Positions 29,001 to 37,266 of a DNA stretch of 64,000 nucleotides are shown here, piece by piece (positions within the stretch are counted from its first letter, which is position 1; every line of letters begins with the position of its first letter). The translations under genes were made by a program, and so were the position numbers. Location of the stretch: NCBI GenBank assembly GCA_004431415.1, contig QPMI01000658.1, positions 62,001-126,000 on the forward strand, in the 5' to 3' direction. This DNA is from Cyanophora paradoxa. Lineage: Eukaryota > Glaucocystophyceae > Cyanophorales > Cyanophoraceae. The notes beneath the pieces are model-generated. The model did not search any database. It saw only the letters and a program-made list of their open reading frames with translations, and was not told the origin of the DNA.

Positions 29001-29799
29001 TTGGACTAATGGAAGATACTTTGATATTGGAGGATACCGAAATGGACGTTGGCATCATATTATGCGTGTGAACTGTTACCAAAACGTTTCTAACAGTTAC
29101 GACAGCAACTGGCACGATGGCTTGGCTTGGACATCGTTCTTCTGCACAAACTTCTCACATGTAAGGTTTGTTGCCACAAAAGGTCGTTGTCACATTGGTA
29201 TGCTTGGCTGGACAAAAGAAGCTGGGAGAACAGCACCAGCAAACGGTATGATTAGTTGGGACAATGTATTTAGCAAACCAAACATCATAACAAGTCTACC
29301 AGCAACAGCTACATGGACAGAGGATATGTGGTTAATATCAGGAAGTAGTCAACGAGGTCGTTTCTATTTTCAAAGTACTGGAACAACTTACATGAGAGGA
29401 CATGGTGATACACCGATTGTGTTTAGAAATGAATACGATACCACAATAGCTTATTTCTATCACAGTGGGTGGGCGCAGATTACGGGTTATCTGTCAGAAG
29501 GAAGTGATAGAAGATACAAAACAGATATTAAGAAGATAACAGGCGCTCTTCCAGCATTAGAAAGATTAGACGGAGTTTCATTTAAAAGAATTGCTGATGA
29601 CAAAAAGAAGGTATGTTTAGGATTAATAGCACAAGATGTTCAGAAAGTATTCCCAGAATTGGTTTCAGAAGGGGTAGATGGTTATTTAGGTGTTCAGTAC
29701 ACAGGATTGGTCCCTGTATTAATTGAAGCTGTTAAAGAATTATCCCAGAAATGCAAGAGTTTGCAAGATCAAATCGATCAATTAAAAAATGTGACATGA
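23011..29799 (+). CDS. Giant mosaic fibre protein with C-terminal S74 intramolecular chaperone
   Basis: A 2262-aa receptor-binding fibre candidate. Three related LamG/ConA-like domains lie near residues 219-475, 531-760 and 1050-1293; each ends with an ALS..E/D...(R)..(Q).FYG(F)-like helix. Eight 26-residue repeats (SSNTVQGWLAPKAD...LIAPL) fall near 793-1010 and about five more near 1327-1465. YLPLTGG(S/T)ISGN motifs, as in phage tail fibres, occur twice. Three copies of a C-terminal module end in WDN(V/I)(F/Y)xKPDF-like words near 1485-1647, 1760-1930 and 1930-2093. The last 100 residues (GSDRRYKTDIKKI, GLIAQDVQKVFPELV, LVPVLIEAVKEL) are a peptidase S74 domain that aids trimer folding and then cleaves itself. 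A coiled coil closes the chain. Confidence 0.85.
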   Translation: MTSITTPIAIDTYLVEDPAIPSHNNQLLLKYVPHIGGHSNLWNDAYHEFGHLYDIDQGTGYIDALDGTVFRTLNSNAEGGFAFQFCSNVYIHPTDYMQNVYAGKTAAYISSEAAEFDVPLVANTIGASSIYLRKEAVATEPWTSNVIRGLTNSFADSNVALGWLADFTTSNVTKGWLAGYLPLTGGTISGNLNITEKLMMGSTYLMTEPIDFNVFDPLSISECLLYFNASKETRTKTNNATIWLMDNFAKGNYVGGYNNFINYLIGISSSFKYLATVNEINSKPAYGFEPNGGWPHQYMVRPVTGSYATIDFTQGVTMLFVATGSGAIPSGTHEGILRFTSLDNNETWTVSRLYSISPTPSYYLYVTKNDGTYASISSDSTVKVRITLEEWTKYTLYDITITSTTVSVGVNGVTRGTFTVAANSRLPSNQVEYIDVGTGDSSYFAFSQMLFYAKALSQTDLQNLRWYLQLFYGFPVNIQTLPKDNSKLVLNASRLRVTGSIQAASVSVPTVGAKTEKTLDQIISPTYEEYYQVTGETDIPSQIPNCFWKWKPPTNLATTGTTIYNQVSSTLSSLSSPDLSINTTVDILGEAYVSGTNISYTTPLTTVEVSAGLTVFVVARPTFHFGFWGIKDADPITPTSYKIGILAYDSESQMMDIGLHENLFNGNTRGSGTAILTVSTGLQAWSYYDVTVSSTNLVIGIHGTDVGSFEGDYLPPSGNLRYVTPPYWGHHAETIVFKRALSAEEKQTVRYHIQQKYGFLITQPPLVREYLYLPSSNVVIENLTVNSNVSLPNIPTSNIVLDWLAPKADLISVEGLIAPLTSSNIVQGWLAPKADLSTVEGLIAPLTSSNTVQGWLVPKADTATVNTLIAPLTSSNTVQGWLAPKADLSTVEGLIAPLTSSNTVQGWLAPKADTATVNTLIAPLTSSNVVQGWIAPKADTATVNTLIAPLTSSNVVQGWLSGKANTTTVNTQIAPLTASNVVQGWLAPKADTTTVQTWLASKANTSALSSYLPLTGGSISGNLILSSNISTPLITMEKAKLQWIYKTLSQKTPDPIAISGCIFHWYPEETVNSRVYTLTNRATGVDSIGNLTCDGSRPHYVGESSSQIQGKKYIYSTGWGGTDRTLQAQVNKTLSPTFFQNGLSVFIVMRIANTGADTNYAHRHFYATNGFYEDFQIGQNTPTKIGVIWNYAINGSVLTSCSSTYNTWCIIDHVATASGIVSAINGQEYSQSSGSCLPLYNITKLSVHLLAAGYTVDASHYVAEVAWYNRALTIDEKKAIRQTLTQKYGIAITNPAPVYNVQEYLSVGGVDVQIDNLQVNSNAVIPNHTTSNVVQGWLAPKADLAAVNTLIAPLTASNVVQGWLAPKADLAAVNTLIAPLTASNVVQGWLAPKADTVAVNDLIAPLTTSNVVQGWLAPKADMSTVQTLIEPLPSSNVVQSWIAAVDTTGSIQNLTSSNVVQGWLGGTINASNLQIGGTTIPKGYDFDQLDVVSTDRSANNWTVTGWTGRTGQTGCYTTPQNDEDCSGCWMRWAVPAGMKSFYIQHMPWYNCRYFDIYGQTVNNKQHFLKRVNAYQGIQSVNEDGTHNSILFISINCEFYKYIYVQGKKGRIHLTGVFGWSRQRATDNEIGMVSWDNVFSKPDFAATYATKAEATYTLGSLLTVNSVDWHKSTDNIPRFWLGSGNTTYIRGYGNGDGVSIEFRNSSDTAILKSYNNGNLWVNNTLSVPTVSATTVSGTTVTGTTINATTNLQINGNAVPKLHSNDAYVAGNSPYNYSGSWTFGTGSAWEPYFNYGGYAHNSEIDDQTSTAWIEYNIPDGLHTGTAFLTHLPWSGTRIFEIWGINRQGNAIFITTVNNWFPYAGSADGNHSGVNNVPIFLGNRFVRIRIQAKIGRIHIMGISFMKIWVGHSYGGHTGYIAWDNIYRKPDFGNYTSFDVVSGWNSATVYLVGSWGTAWKPTSDNPVEGCYSNNVDDETSGNYFQMEVPSGMRTCHVQYMSWTNGRYFDIGGYRNGRWHHIMRVNCYQNVSNSYDSNWHDGLAWTSFFCTNFSHVRFVATKGRCHIGMLGWTKEAGRTAPANGMISWDNVFSKPNIITSLPATATWTEDMWLISGSSQRGRFYFQSTGTTYMRGHGDTPIVFRNEYDTTIAYFYHSGWAQITGYLSEGSDRRYKTDIKKITGALPALERLDGVSFKRIADDKKKVCLGLIAQDVQKVFPELVSEGVDGYLGVQYTGLVPVLIEAVKELSQKCKSLQDQIDQLKNVT

Positions 29800-29805
29800 T
29801 AGTAA

Positions 29806-30117
29806 ATGGCGACCTATCCACTTGGTGGAACCCCAATGACAGGTGAACCTGTTTCACTGGCATTCGACTCAGCTACACTTGTAACTGCTTTGCAAACTAT
29901 TGAGAAATCCGTTCAGCAATTAAATAAGCTGAACTCAGTAGTTCATGATTATAAATACCTATTAATTAATGCAATTTCCCAATCTGCAACAGGTGATCCA
30001 GTTACAAAATATGAAGATCTTGATACCAAATACAAAAGTATGACATCGAATCTGTATGGATTAATGGAGGTTTACCAAGGATTGGGATCTAATCTAATTA
30101 CAGTGGCTAATGTATGA
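29806..30117 (+). CDS. Small helical protein at the end of the fibre cluster
   Basis: A 103-aa protein that starts MATYPLGGTPMTGEP and then appears fully helical, with heptad-like Leu/Ile spacing (TALQTIEKSVQQLNKLNSVV). It begins six bases after the giant fibre stop, so both are probably translated from one transcript. It could be a fibre partner or assembly factor. No family recognised. Confidence 0.6.
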   Translation: MATYPLGGTPMTGEPVSLAFDSATLVTALQTIEKSVQQLNKLNSVVHDYKYLLINAISQSATGDPVTKYEDLDTKYKSMTSNLYGLMEVYQGLGSNLITVANV

Positions 30118-30253
30118 ATAAAGGGAATTCCCCTTTTTTCTTACGATAGATCTACCGTAAGAATATCGAATACTGTTCGATATCCCCAAGGTAGATCTAT
30201 CGTTAAAAAAAGATATAGTATATCTTTTTTCCGTATAGATACAATAGAATCTT
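30118..30253. terminator. Cluster of hairpins before the right TIR
   Basis: Several strong palindromes lie in 120 bases. TTCTTACG/CGTAAGAA (30138-30163) encloses ATAGATCTAC. ATCGAA/TTCGAT lies at about 30165-30181. Complementary GATAGATCTACC and GGTAGATCTATC words sit about 40 bases apart. A 12-bp stem AAAAAAGATATA (30206-30217) is followed by its complement ending in T6 (30219-30230). They may end transcription of the fibre cluster or act in replication; both are inferences. Confidence 0.5.
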
Positions 30254-30500
30254 ACAGTAAAACCACAGGGAGGGGGTCATGGGTAAAGAGAGAAAATGTG
30301 ATTTATCAATAAAGTCGAAAGATATATATGAGAGGCATAGGTAGGGGGTCATGGTTTTTGATCGAGGGTTGATGAAAAGTGAGCAATTTACGATTCCTAT
30401 CGGGCATTGGTAAGGAATCGATCGTAAATTGCTTTGATTATCGATGAGGTCTATTAATGCGATGCGGGGTTTTAACTGTGAGGTTCACTGCAAACCGACC
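30254..30500 (-). repeat. Right terminal inverted repeat of the viral element
   Basis: Reverse complement of 1383-1629 over 247 bp with one substitution. The outer end reads CTGCAAACCGACC; the next base differs from the left copy, which fixes the border. Confidence 0.95.
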
Positions 30501-31640
30501 CAGGCTGACAGCCTACTTTGCTAGTGCTACAGCCTGGCAGAAACGCTGGCGGATATTCGTACCGTAGTACGTTTACAGTACTAGTTCACGTTTCAATTCA
30601 AGTTTGGCCGCCCGCGGCCAACACTGGCAAGCGGGCCACGTGCCACGGTGCACGGCCCACGGGCCACGCCGCCGGGCCGTGACGGGCCCACGGCCCCACG
30701 CGTAGACTGGCGGCCCGCGGCCCCGCCGGGCCGGCACGGCTAGCGCCGGCGCCGCCGGGGTTACTTACCCCGGCGTATACGCCGTGACGTACCGTGTAAC
30801 ACATAAATACTGGACTGATTTAATTAACAGAGTCCCAAATCAACAGGCCGAAATTCTGACATAGTCTGTTAATTTGGGACTCTGCTAATTCGCTGCCGTG
30901 CAGTCGTCCCATACAATCTACCCCCCAACATTACCGCCCCATACAAGACCAGCATTACATTACATTACCGCCCTGCAGCTGGAAGCGGAAAGTACTTTAA
31001 GTGTCAAGTCCCGCAGTCCGCCGCCCTCCCTCGCCGCGCGCCGCTCCACCGGTACCACCGGTACCCCTCCGCCTGCCTCCTCCTCCTCCGGATCCTGCCT
31101 CGAGCTCCTCCTCACCTGCGCCCCAGGACACCGATATCGATATCCCGCGGCCGTCATGTCGAGGTGAAGAAGTTAATTATAAGGTGGTGGGAGGAATTTT
31201 TCGAAGAGATGAATATGAAGAAAGAGAGGGAGTGGGCAGAGACGGCAGTACGTAGGGGGCGGGCAGCGGATCGCCGAGTCGGATGCGGGGCAGGGCGGGG
31301 AGGGGTGCGGGGACGGCGGAGTGAAGCGAGCGCGGACACAGGCAGGCGGCGCAGAGGGCTGGGAGCATGGCTAGCATGGAGGCGAGGCGGGTCGCATGCG
31401 CAAGGAGTCGGGCGGGGTCGGCCGGAGCCGGGGGGGGGGGGGGAGCTGAAGCCGGGGGAGTACTAGCTATAGTGGCCGAAGCCATGGGGTTGGCCGAAGC
31501 CAAGGGAGAGGCGCCGACTCCGGCGAAGGGGATTGAGCCGAAGGGGGAGGAGCCGAAGGGGATTGAGGGTCGACGGTATGCAAAGCCTGCGGGCCGGGGA
31601 GCCGGCTGGGTCGAGGGGAGGGGGGCGGTGTCACGAGAGG
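30501..31640. repeat. Right host flank: second half of the split repeat and GC-rich spacer
   Basis: Positions about 30580-30620 (TACTAGTTCACGTTTCAA...TTTGGCCGCC) correspond to 37990-38036 of the uninterrupted repeat copy. Positions 30787-30947 are the inverted partner of 421-580. From 31000 to 31640 the DNA is GC- and purine/pyrimidine-biased with many open frames but no convincing coding signal; a G-run lies at 31430-31442. Confidence 0.55.
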
Positions 31641-31641
31641 T

Positions 31642-32364
31642 TTGTACTCGCCGGGTGCGAAAAGAGAGGTGATGGTGGCCGGGCCTGGGCTGGCCCGTGA
31701 TCATGAGGACTGGCGCCGTTCGCACTTTTTGGTAACGCGCTTGGACAGCTTGCGACCGGTTGCCTTTCGTTTAGCCGTAGGTATAGACACCTTCCAGTTC
31801 CTCGTGTATTCCATTCCTTCCGAGTTCCCTGTACCTTTGATTCCGTTCCCTTTGTCGTTGGCTCTGCCTCTTCCTCCTCCATCTCTCACTGTTAGCCCTC
31901 AGGCAGTTCCGCCTCTTTATCTTCATCAACCGTCAGACCGTATAGTTTTTGGCAGCGAGTATTTTGTGTATGGTGACGTTCCTCGTGTGTACCCTTCTCT
32001 CTCTTCTACTTCGCTATTTTTGCCTCTCCCGCCTGGTTCAGCCCCATCGTCTGCCTTCCCTGTCACTACTGGCTTGCGTTTCGCCCCTCCTCTTATACTG
32101 CCGATTCCGAGTCTGAATCCGAGTTCTGCGCATGCCCCTTTCCTCGTGTCGTCCCCAGTTCCTCAGATTAGTCTTCAGCCGTCCATTGTTTTACCAACGT
32201 TTAACTCTACAATCTCGATTCCGTTTAGACACTCCGCCAGCGCTAGCTTCGACTCTCCCCTCTAGTGGTGTCCTACGTTTCGCCTCTCCTATAGCTACTG
32301 TTCTGCCGCCTCTGCCTCCTGCGACTACGTCTTCTAGTTCTGCTGTTAGCTCTATCTTGTCGTC
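31642..32364 (+). pseudogene. Plus-strand ORF-like sequence with T-ending codons, interrupted by a retrotransposon
   Basis: Two overlapping frames (about 31642-32265 and 32132-32364) encode Ser/Pro/Leu-rich protein with strong use of codons ending in T, unlike the G/C-ending codons around it. The frame entering the target site (ATTSSSSAVSSILSS) continues in frame after the non-LTR insertion at 37267 (SILSSSSRSSSSTVV) to a stop at 37487. The whole may be the C-terminal part of an older retroelement ORF. The product is not recognised; the frame change near 32.2 kb suggests decay or an assembly indel. Confidence 0.35.
32349..32364. repeat. Target-site duplication, left copy (16 bp)
   Basis: GCTCTATCTTGTCGTC here is repeated exactly at 37267-37282, bracketing the minus-strand non-LTR retrotransposon. 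Confidence 0.85.
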
Positions 32365-32382
32365 AAAAAATTTGCTCGGATA

Positions 32383-32452
32383 GGTCCGGCCAGGCAGGGA
32401 GGGGGTTGCCCCCCGCCCCACGCGCCGCTGTTTCCAGCGGCTCGGCCGGACC
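32383..32452 (-). other. 3' terminal stem-loop of the non-LTR element
   Basis: GGTCCGGCC (32383-32391) pairs with GGCCGGACC (32444-32452). Inside lie GCCGCTG/CAGCGGC with a short loop and a G-run/C-run pair. It sits between the last ORF and the target duplication, where reverse transcription would begin. It may be the recognition structure for the element's own RT (inference). Confidence 0.55.
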
Positions 32453-32465
32453 CTAGGCGCTTTAT

Positions 32466-33766
32466 TTACGATACCTTAGGCAGTCGTCCCATGTCTCCGT
32501 ACCTCAGGTAGTTCTTGAAAGCTCGTACCGCGAGCGTTTCCACTACTGCTGTCTCGTGGCACGCTGTCCCCGGGGCGTGGTATTCTTGGCAGTGGTCGCA
32601 GTGGCCCTCTCCGCGTATCCGATCGAGTTCCCGCGCCGCGATACGGTGCGATTCGAGTTCGCGTTTTCGCTTTCGATTCCGGGTCGGGTCGGGCGGGTTC
32701 GAATCCGGCCGGTCCTCATTCTCCGCTTCTTGCATCGCTGTCGCTCCCCCGACCTCTGCCGCGCTCGGCGTCCCAGCAGCGTCCTCGGGATGTCCTCCTG
32801 CAGCATCTGGGTCGGCCTCGCTGCCAACCGTCGGTGCTCGGTTCCCCTTCGGTGCGCGCTTGCTTCCCTGCGTGATCCCCCACACTCGGGACTCATGCTT
32901 GCTCGTTGTTTTGCTTCTCGGCTTCCAGATCTCGCTGTGTACTTCCGTGAGCACCGTCTCCGCCAGCTGCCGGCAGACCGGTATGGTCTCTGCTTCGGCG
33001 AATCCCAGGTCGACTAAGACTCTGTCCATGTCGTTCGGCAGCAGGCCCTGGAGTACCCGCATGTGATCCAGGTCGTGCGCGCTGCGCCACCCCTTGTGCT
33101 CGCCTTGCATGTCGTGCCATGCGCCCGGATAGCTATTGCCCGCCTCCGGCGCGTGCGCGTACCTCCGGCTGAAGTCGTAGCACCGCATTCTCGCCGACAG
33201 GCTCTTCTCGGCTACCGGGCGCGCCTCGTAGACGCGTTCTAGGTCGAGGCTCGCCTGCTCCACCGATTTGGTTGGCTGCTCGAGGTGCGCCGCCTTGCGC
33301 TTTCGGGCCCGGGCGTTCGGGGCCTGCTCGGAGCCCTCTGACCGTTCTGCCCGCTCCTTCGCCTCCTCAGCTGCGTCGAGCGCTCTGCGCGCCGCCCCCA
33401 CGACCTTCTTGTCGTACAGTTTCAGGAACTCCTCGTCAACTGCTTTCTGGATGCGGGCGTGAGCGGTGGGCAGGCTGGGCATTCGATCAGGTAGTGGCGC
33501 AGCGTCTCCTTGGGTTTGGCCTCGCTCGCGGCGCACCGCAGGCACTCCCCTTCTGACTTCCCCTCGTATAGGTCCGGGCGGTCGCGCAGGCGTTCGGGCA
33601 TCAGTGGCAGCCCGTCGATCAGCGCCTTCACGCCGTGCGCCCGCCACTTGTGCCTGTAACCGCTTAACTTGCGGTGCCAGTACTTGACGCTCAGCAGCTC
33701 GAGCGCTTGCTTGGGCTTCCGAGCGCGTCCCGCAGGGCTTCGCCCGTCCGTCTCAGTTGAGTCCAC
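32466..33766 (-). pseudogene. Non-LTR element C-terminal region with Cys/His motif
   Basis: Two frames (33422-33766 and 32466-33647) carry one broken protein. The first has a zinc-like motif GECLRCAASEAK...LRHYLIECPAC (C-x2-C...H...C), as found downstream of RT/RNase H in non-LTR retrotransposons. The second continues with charged, Ala/Glu/Arg-rich sequence and a late Cys/His cluster (CDHCQEYHAPGTACH). The frames switch near 33460, in the CPPLTPA region. Confidence 0.55.
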
Positions 33767-34260
33767 TTGACGAAGCTCCGCACCGCGTGTTGCATTCTGA
33801 TGTATCTGCAGGGGTCGATCTCAACCCGCTCGCCCTGGTGGATGAGCTCGAAGCCCGTGGACTCGGGGGGTACGAGTACGTCGGCCCGGTACGTCATGTG
33901 CTCGCCGGTGGTGGGGTTGATGAGGGGCATGTTCGCTGCTGCCTTCGCGCGCAGGTCGACTTCCTTGTGGATCTCGTCGTTGGGGTCGTGGCCCGGCACC
34001 CACACTACTTCCACTCCTGCGTCCTCCCGCCTTCCTGCCCCGCGGAGCTCCATCACCGCGCGCCACAGCCGGTACTCTGCTTCGTAGCTATCCCGTGTGT
34101 CTTTGCGCGCTGACTTCCGCCTGTAGTATCGCACCCGGGTGGCGAAGTTCCGTACGACGGAGAGGTTGTCGCAGTGTACCCTCACCATCTTGTTGAGCGT
34201 GCGATCAGCGTCGCGAGTATGGCCCCGTGTAGCTCGGCTTTATAATTGGACAGCTGCCCT
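33691..34260 (-). pseudogene. RNase H domain of the non-LTR element (frameshifted)
   Basis: Acidic residues of an RNase H active site are spread over two frames. YRIDSDGSTFDL lies at the end of the upstream ORF (34205-36307), AELHGAILATL is in the other frame near 34215-34255, and VHCDNLSVVRNF plus a late KEVDLRAKAA are in 33691-34188. One frame change near 34250 separates the first from the rest. Confidence 0.6.
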
Positions 34261-37194
34261 CGCAGCCTCCCACCGTACTGCATGTGCGGTTCCTGGGGTC
34301 GTATACGGCGTACCCCGCTCTCGCCTTACCGGCCTTGCCCAGGTCGAAGGTGGATCCGTCGGAGTCGATCCGGTACTCCTCCTGTCCTTCGCGTTCGGCG
34401 ATCCGGGTCTGCATCCCTTCTGTACCCGCTTCCAGGATGGCTTCCTTACGCATCTCGTAGATCTGCCATATCGTCGCTCCCAGCAGCGCTTCGGGGCCCG
34501 CTTCCTCCTCTTCGTCTCCGGCCTCGGCGGGATCCTCCGGCTCGGGGGCGGCCGCTGTCTGCTCCCGAGTGTCGTTCTCTTCCGTCCCTCTCTCTCGCTT
34601 GGCGGTCGGCTGTACCCGTCTCCGTTTGCTTTGCTTCTGCACCCGTTTCCCTTCCTTGGCTGGGGCTGCGCGGGCTCGCAGTTGGTACCGGCTTCTCCCT
34701 GCAGCCTGCACCTGCGGCGGGTCTACGTCGTCGGGCCTTGGTGGGCCTCCGGGGTCCTCGCTCATGTCCGATTCGCGATCTGATTCTACCGCCTCCATCC
34801 CGCCCGTCCTCCAGGCGTTCAGCTCCTCGGTCTCGGGGGGCAGGCGCACCCGCGGCGGCCGCTCCTCGTCTCTGTCGGTTTCCGTCTGACGTTCGTACCG
34901 GACGCCCCACAGTGGGAAGAGCGCCTTTACTCTCTCATCGTACTCGCAGTTCTCGGGGTCAAAGTTCATGCTGCGTACTTCGGGGTCCGCCGGGTCCGCT
35001 TCCCTCGCCCAGCAGCACGTTCCGTCGCACTTTTCCCAGATCGTGTTTGCCTGACTGTTCTTGTCGCGGGGTACGTAGTGCGCGATGCGCGCAACTTGCG
35101 TTCCGTTCGAGTCCATCCTCGTGCTCATTACTAGCGCGAGTTCTTCGTTTCCTGGTATGTCGTTGGCTACCAGGGCGAAGGTGCCAGGTCGGATGTCATG
35201 TCCCTTAGCGAAGACTGACTGCGTAGCGGCCGCTCGCAGGCTTTGTTTGAGTTCCGTGCCCCCCTCCTTGCAGAGGTGCGTTCGGAGGAGCCTGTACCAT
35301 TCTGGTTCGCTCCACGCTCGTGATCTTGCCTTTTCCCAGGTCTTCCAGGGCAGGAGGTGGGTCCCATTCGGCGCCCTCACCTGCGCTACTTGGAGGAGTC
35401 CCCGCTCCATTAAGTGGGGAGCCATCTTCGCGTAGTCGCGCGACGGGACGTGGCTCTGAATCGTGTCCGCCGGTGCGGCCGGGGCGAGATCCGGGTGGGT
35501 GGTCTTGATCGTGTACCCCGCGCGCCCCGCCACGTGTATCGTGTGCGCCATCAGGTGCTCTTTCTGAAGGTACCGGGCCAGCTCCGTCTGCTCCAGCGGA
35601 TTCAGGTTGGTTCCCATTGCCTCTTTGAGGGCCAGTAGCCGCTCCATGCGTACCTTCCCCACTAAGCTGTTTGTGTCGCGCAGCTGCGCCAGCAGCGTCG
35701 TCAGCTGTTCTTCGAGCTGCAGCGCGCGAAGGTTGAACAGGCCGTAGGGCGCCGGCGACGTCATCATATCGTTTGGTACGCTTTTGCTCAGCTCCGCGTG
35801 GTGTTTAACTACCGACCGCCAGGTGCGCTCCAGCTCGTCGACGTCTGCATCGCTGAGCTTCGCCATCTTCACCGCGTAGCGTAGGAATCCCTGCACCAGC
35901 GTGTTCACCAGGTACACGCTCTCCTCCTCGTACACTGTCTTTGTTCTGAGCACGGCCGCGGTCGCTCGCAGCTTCTCCTTCATGTAGTCGATCTGGGGTC
36001 GGCTGTCGAGGTCGACTGTCATGAACACGCCGAGAACCTTGAGCGGGTCGTTCTCGCTCATTGTTCGTTTGATCTGCTTCCCTTCCTTGCCGATCTCCGG
36101 TGCGTTCATCGTGGGCCCGTATTTCGGGCTCGACTTCGAGTTGCGTGTCACGTATCGCGTTTTCTCGGCGCTGATCTCGATATCGTGCATATCGCAGAAA
36201 TCGCTGGCGAGGCGGGCCCTCTCCGCGATTCCCTCGCGGCTCTTGGCAATCCAGTGCGTGTCGTCCGCGAAGGCCGTGTGCGTCACCTTCGCGATTCCTC
36301 GGTTCATTTCACCTTCGCGATTCCTCGGCCCTTGAGCGCGCCTTGCTTCACGAGCATGTCCTGGAGGCGGTCCGCCAGTATCCCCTTCATGAGCTTGTCC
36401 CCCACCTCAAGCAACGTGATGGGCCGTACGTTCGTCAGTTTTCCGTCCCACGTTGGGATCTTGCTGATTCCGACCGTTGTCGCCTTGTTCCACGAGTCGG
36501 GCGTCCTCCTCAGGCGGACTGCGTCGCAGATGATGAGGTAGAGCAGCTCGTTAGGGGCGCTCTCCTCCGGCCAGCTCTTGATCTGCGAGTTCTGCAGGTT
36601 CGAGTCTCCGGGGGCCGTCGGCTTCAGCGTTCGCCTTTTCTCGTTGTACTCTGCCCATCGCGGCGCGTCCATCGCTCCCTCGTATTTCAGGTGGGTCTTG
36701 GTCTTGTACATGTGCTTCCATAGTCGCTTCTCTTTGAGGGTTTGGTCGATCTTCGGATCCCGCTTTCCCCAGTACTCTTCGAAGTACTCTTTTAGGCGTC
36801 CGCGCACTGACGGGGCATCTGCTAGGACTTGTGGCCTTTTATGGTCGGGTACTTCTTCGACAAGCGTTTCGAAGGGCACGATCCCCGTGCTTTTGCCCAT
36901 CGTCGCCTGCCAGTACCTGCCAGGGTCCGTCTTGAACCACTCCCTCGTCTTGTCCCGGTACTCCGCGCGCTTCTTCGTCTTCAGCTTTTTGTACTCCTTC
37001 GGGATTTCCCGGCGCAGTCGGTTGATGGCCGCCCCGAGCGCTTCGTGCCAGTACTGCCATTCTGCCGTCGGTGCGCGGGGTTGGGGGAGGGGGCCGGCCG
37101 GGAGGCTTGTGCTGACCGCTTGCAGGCGCGCGAGTCGGACCTCTGGCTGCAGCCGGTGCCAGGCCCGTCTCAGCTTTCGCATCTTTAGGCTCAT
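34205..37194 (-). pseudogene. Reverse transcriptase of the non-LTR element with deleted core
   Basis: The N-terminal ORF (36304-37194) ends with RT blocks 1-2 (TTVGISKIPTWDGKLTNVRP, then ITLLEVGDKLMKGILADRL). The next ORF (34205-36307) begins at THTAFADDTHWIA, the catalytic FADD box. The intervening fingers/palm blocks are missing. The junction carries a 20-bp direct repeat (36283-36302 and 36309-36328), so the loss was probably a repeat-mediated deletion or template jump. Downstream are the thumb and a long charged region leading to RNase H. The copy cannot make a working RT as read. Confidence 0.75.
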
Positions 37195-37266
37195 GTTGTG
37201 CCGTCGCGCGATCGTGGGGGGCTTGTCCGGGTCGCGCGCGCTGAAGATTTCCGCGCAGCCTACTTC

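Larger units (their letters stand above)
1383..30500. mobile_element. Integrated Polinton-like virus / virophage-like element
   Basis: This is a 29.1-kb block with 247-bp terminal inverted repeats. It encodes a retroviral-type integrase, SF1 helicase, family B DNA polymerase, A32/FtsK-like packaging ATPase, a capsid-like protein and two jelly-roll minor capsid-like proteins. That combination defines Polintons, Polinton-like viruses and virophages. Base composition is AT-rich against GC-rich flanks, except for the spliced genes at 1.66-4.30 kb. No adenovirus-type maturation protease was recognised. Genes run in both directions: replication and capsid genes mainly on minus, fibres on plus. No target-site duplication is visible next to the repeats. 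Whether it is a PLV or an integrated virophage cannot be decided without capsid phylogeny. Confidence 0.9.
32365..37266 (-). mobile_element. Non-LTR retrotransposon copy, minus strand, 5'-truncated and degenerate
   Basis: A 4.9-kb insertion between two copies of a 16-bp target duplication. Reading on minus, it has reverse transcriptase motifs (36304-37194), a YADD-like box FADD (36250 region), an RNase H domain, a Cys/His C-terminal motif and a 3' untranslated region with a large stem-loop. No ORF1 or endonuclease domain is visible upstream of the RT, which fits 5' truncation during target-primed reverse transcription. The coding region has several frame changes and an internal RT deletion, so the copy is inactive as read. 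Confidence 0.8.

Noticed and set aside
31177-31725. A proline/alanine-rich minus-strand open frame of 182 codons
   Set aside because: Pure compositional bias, no conserved motif, no splice context.
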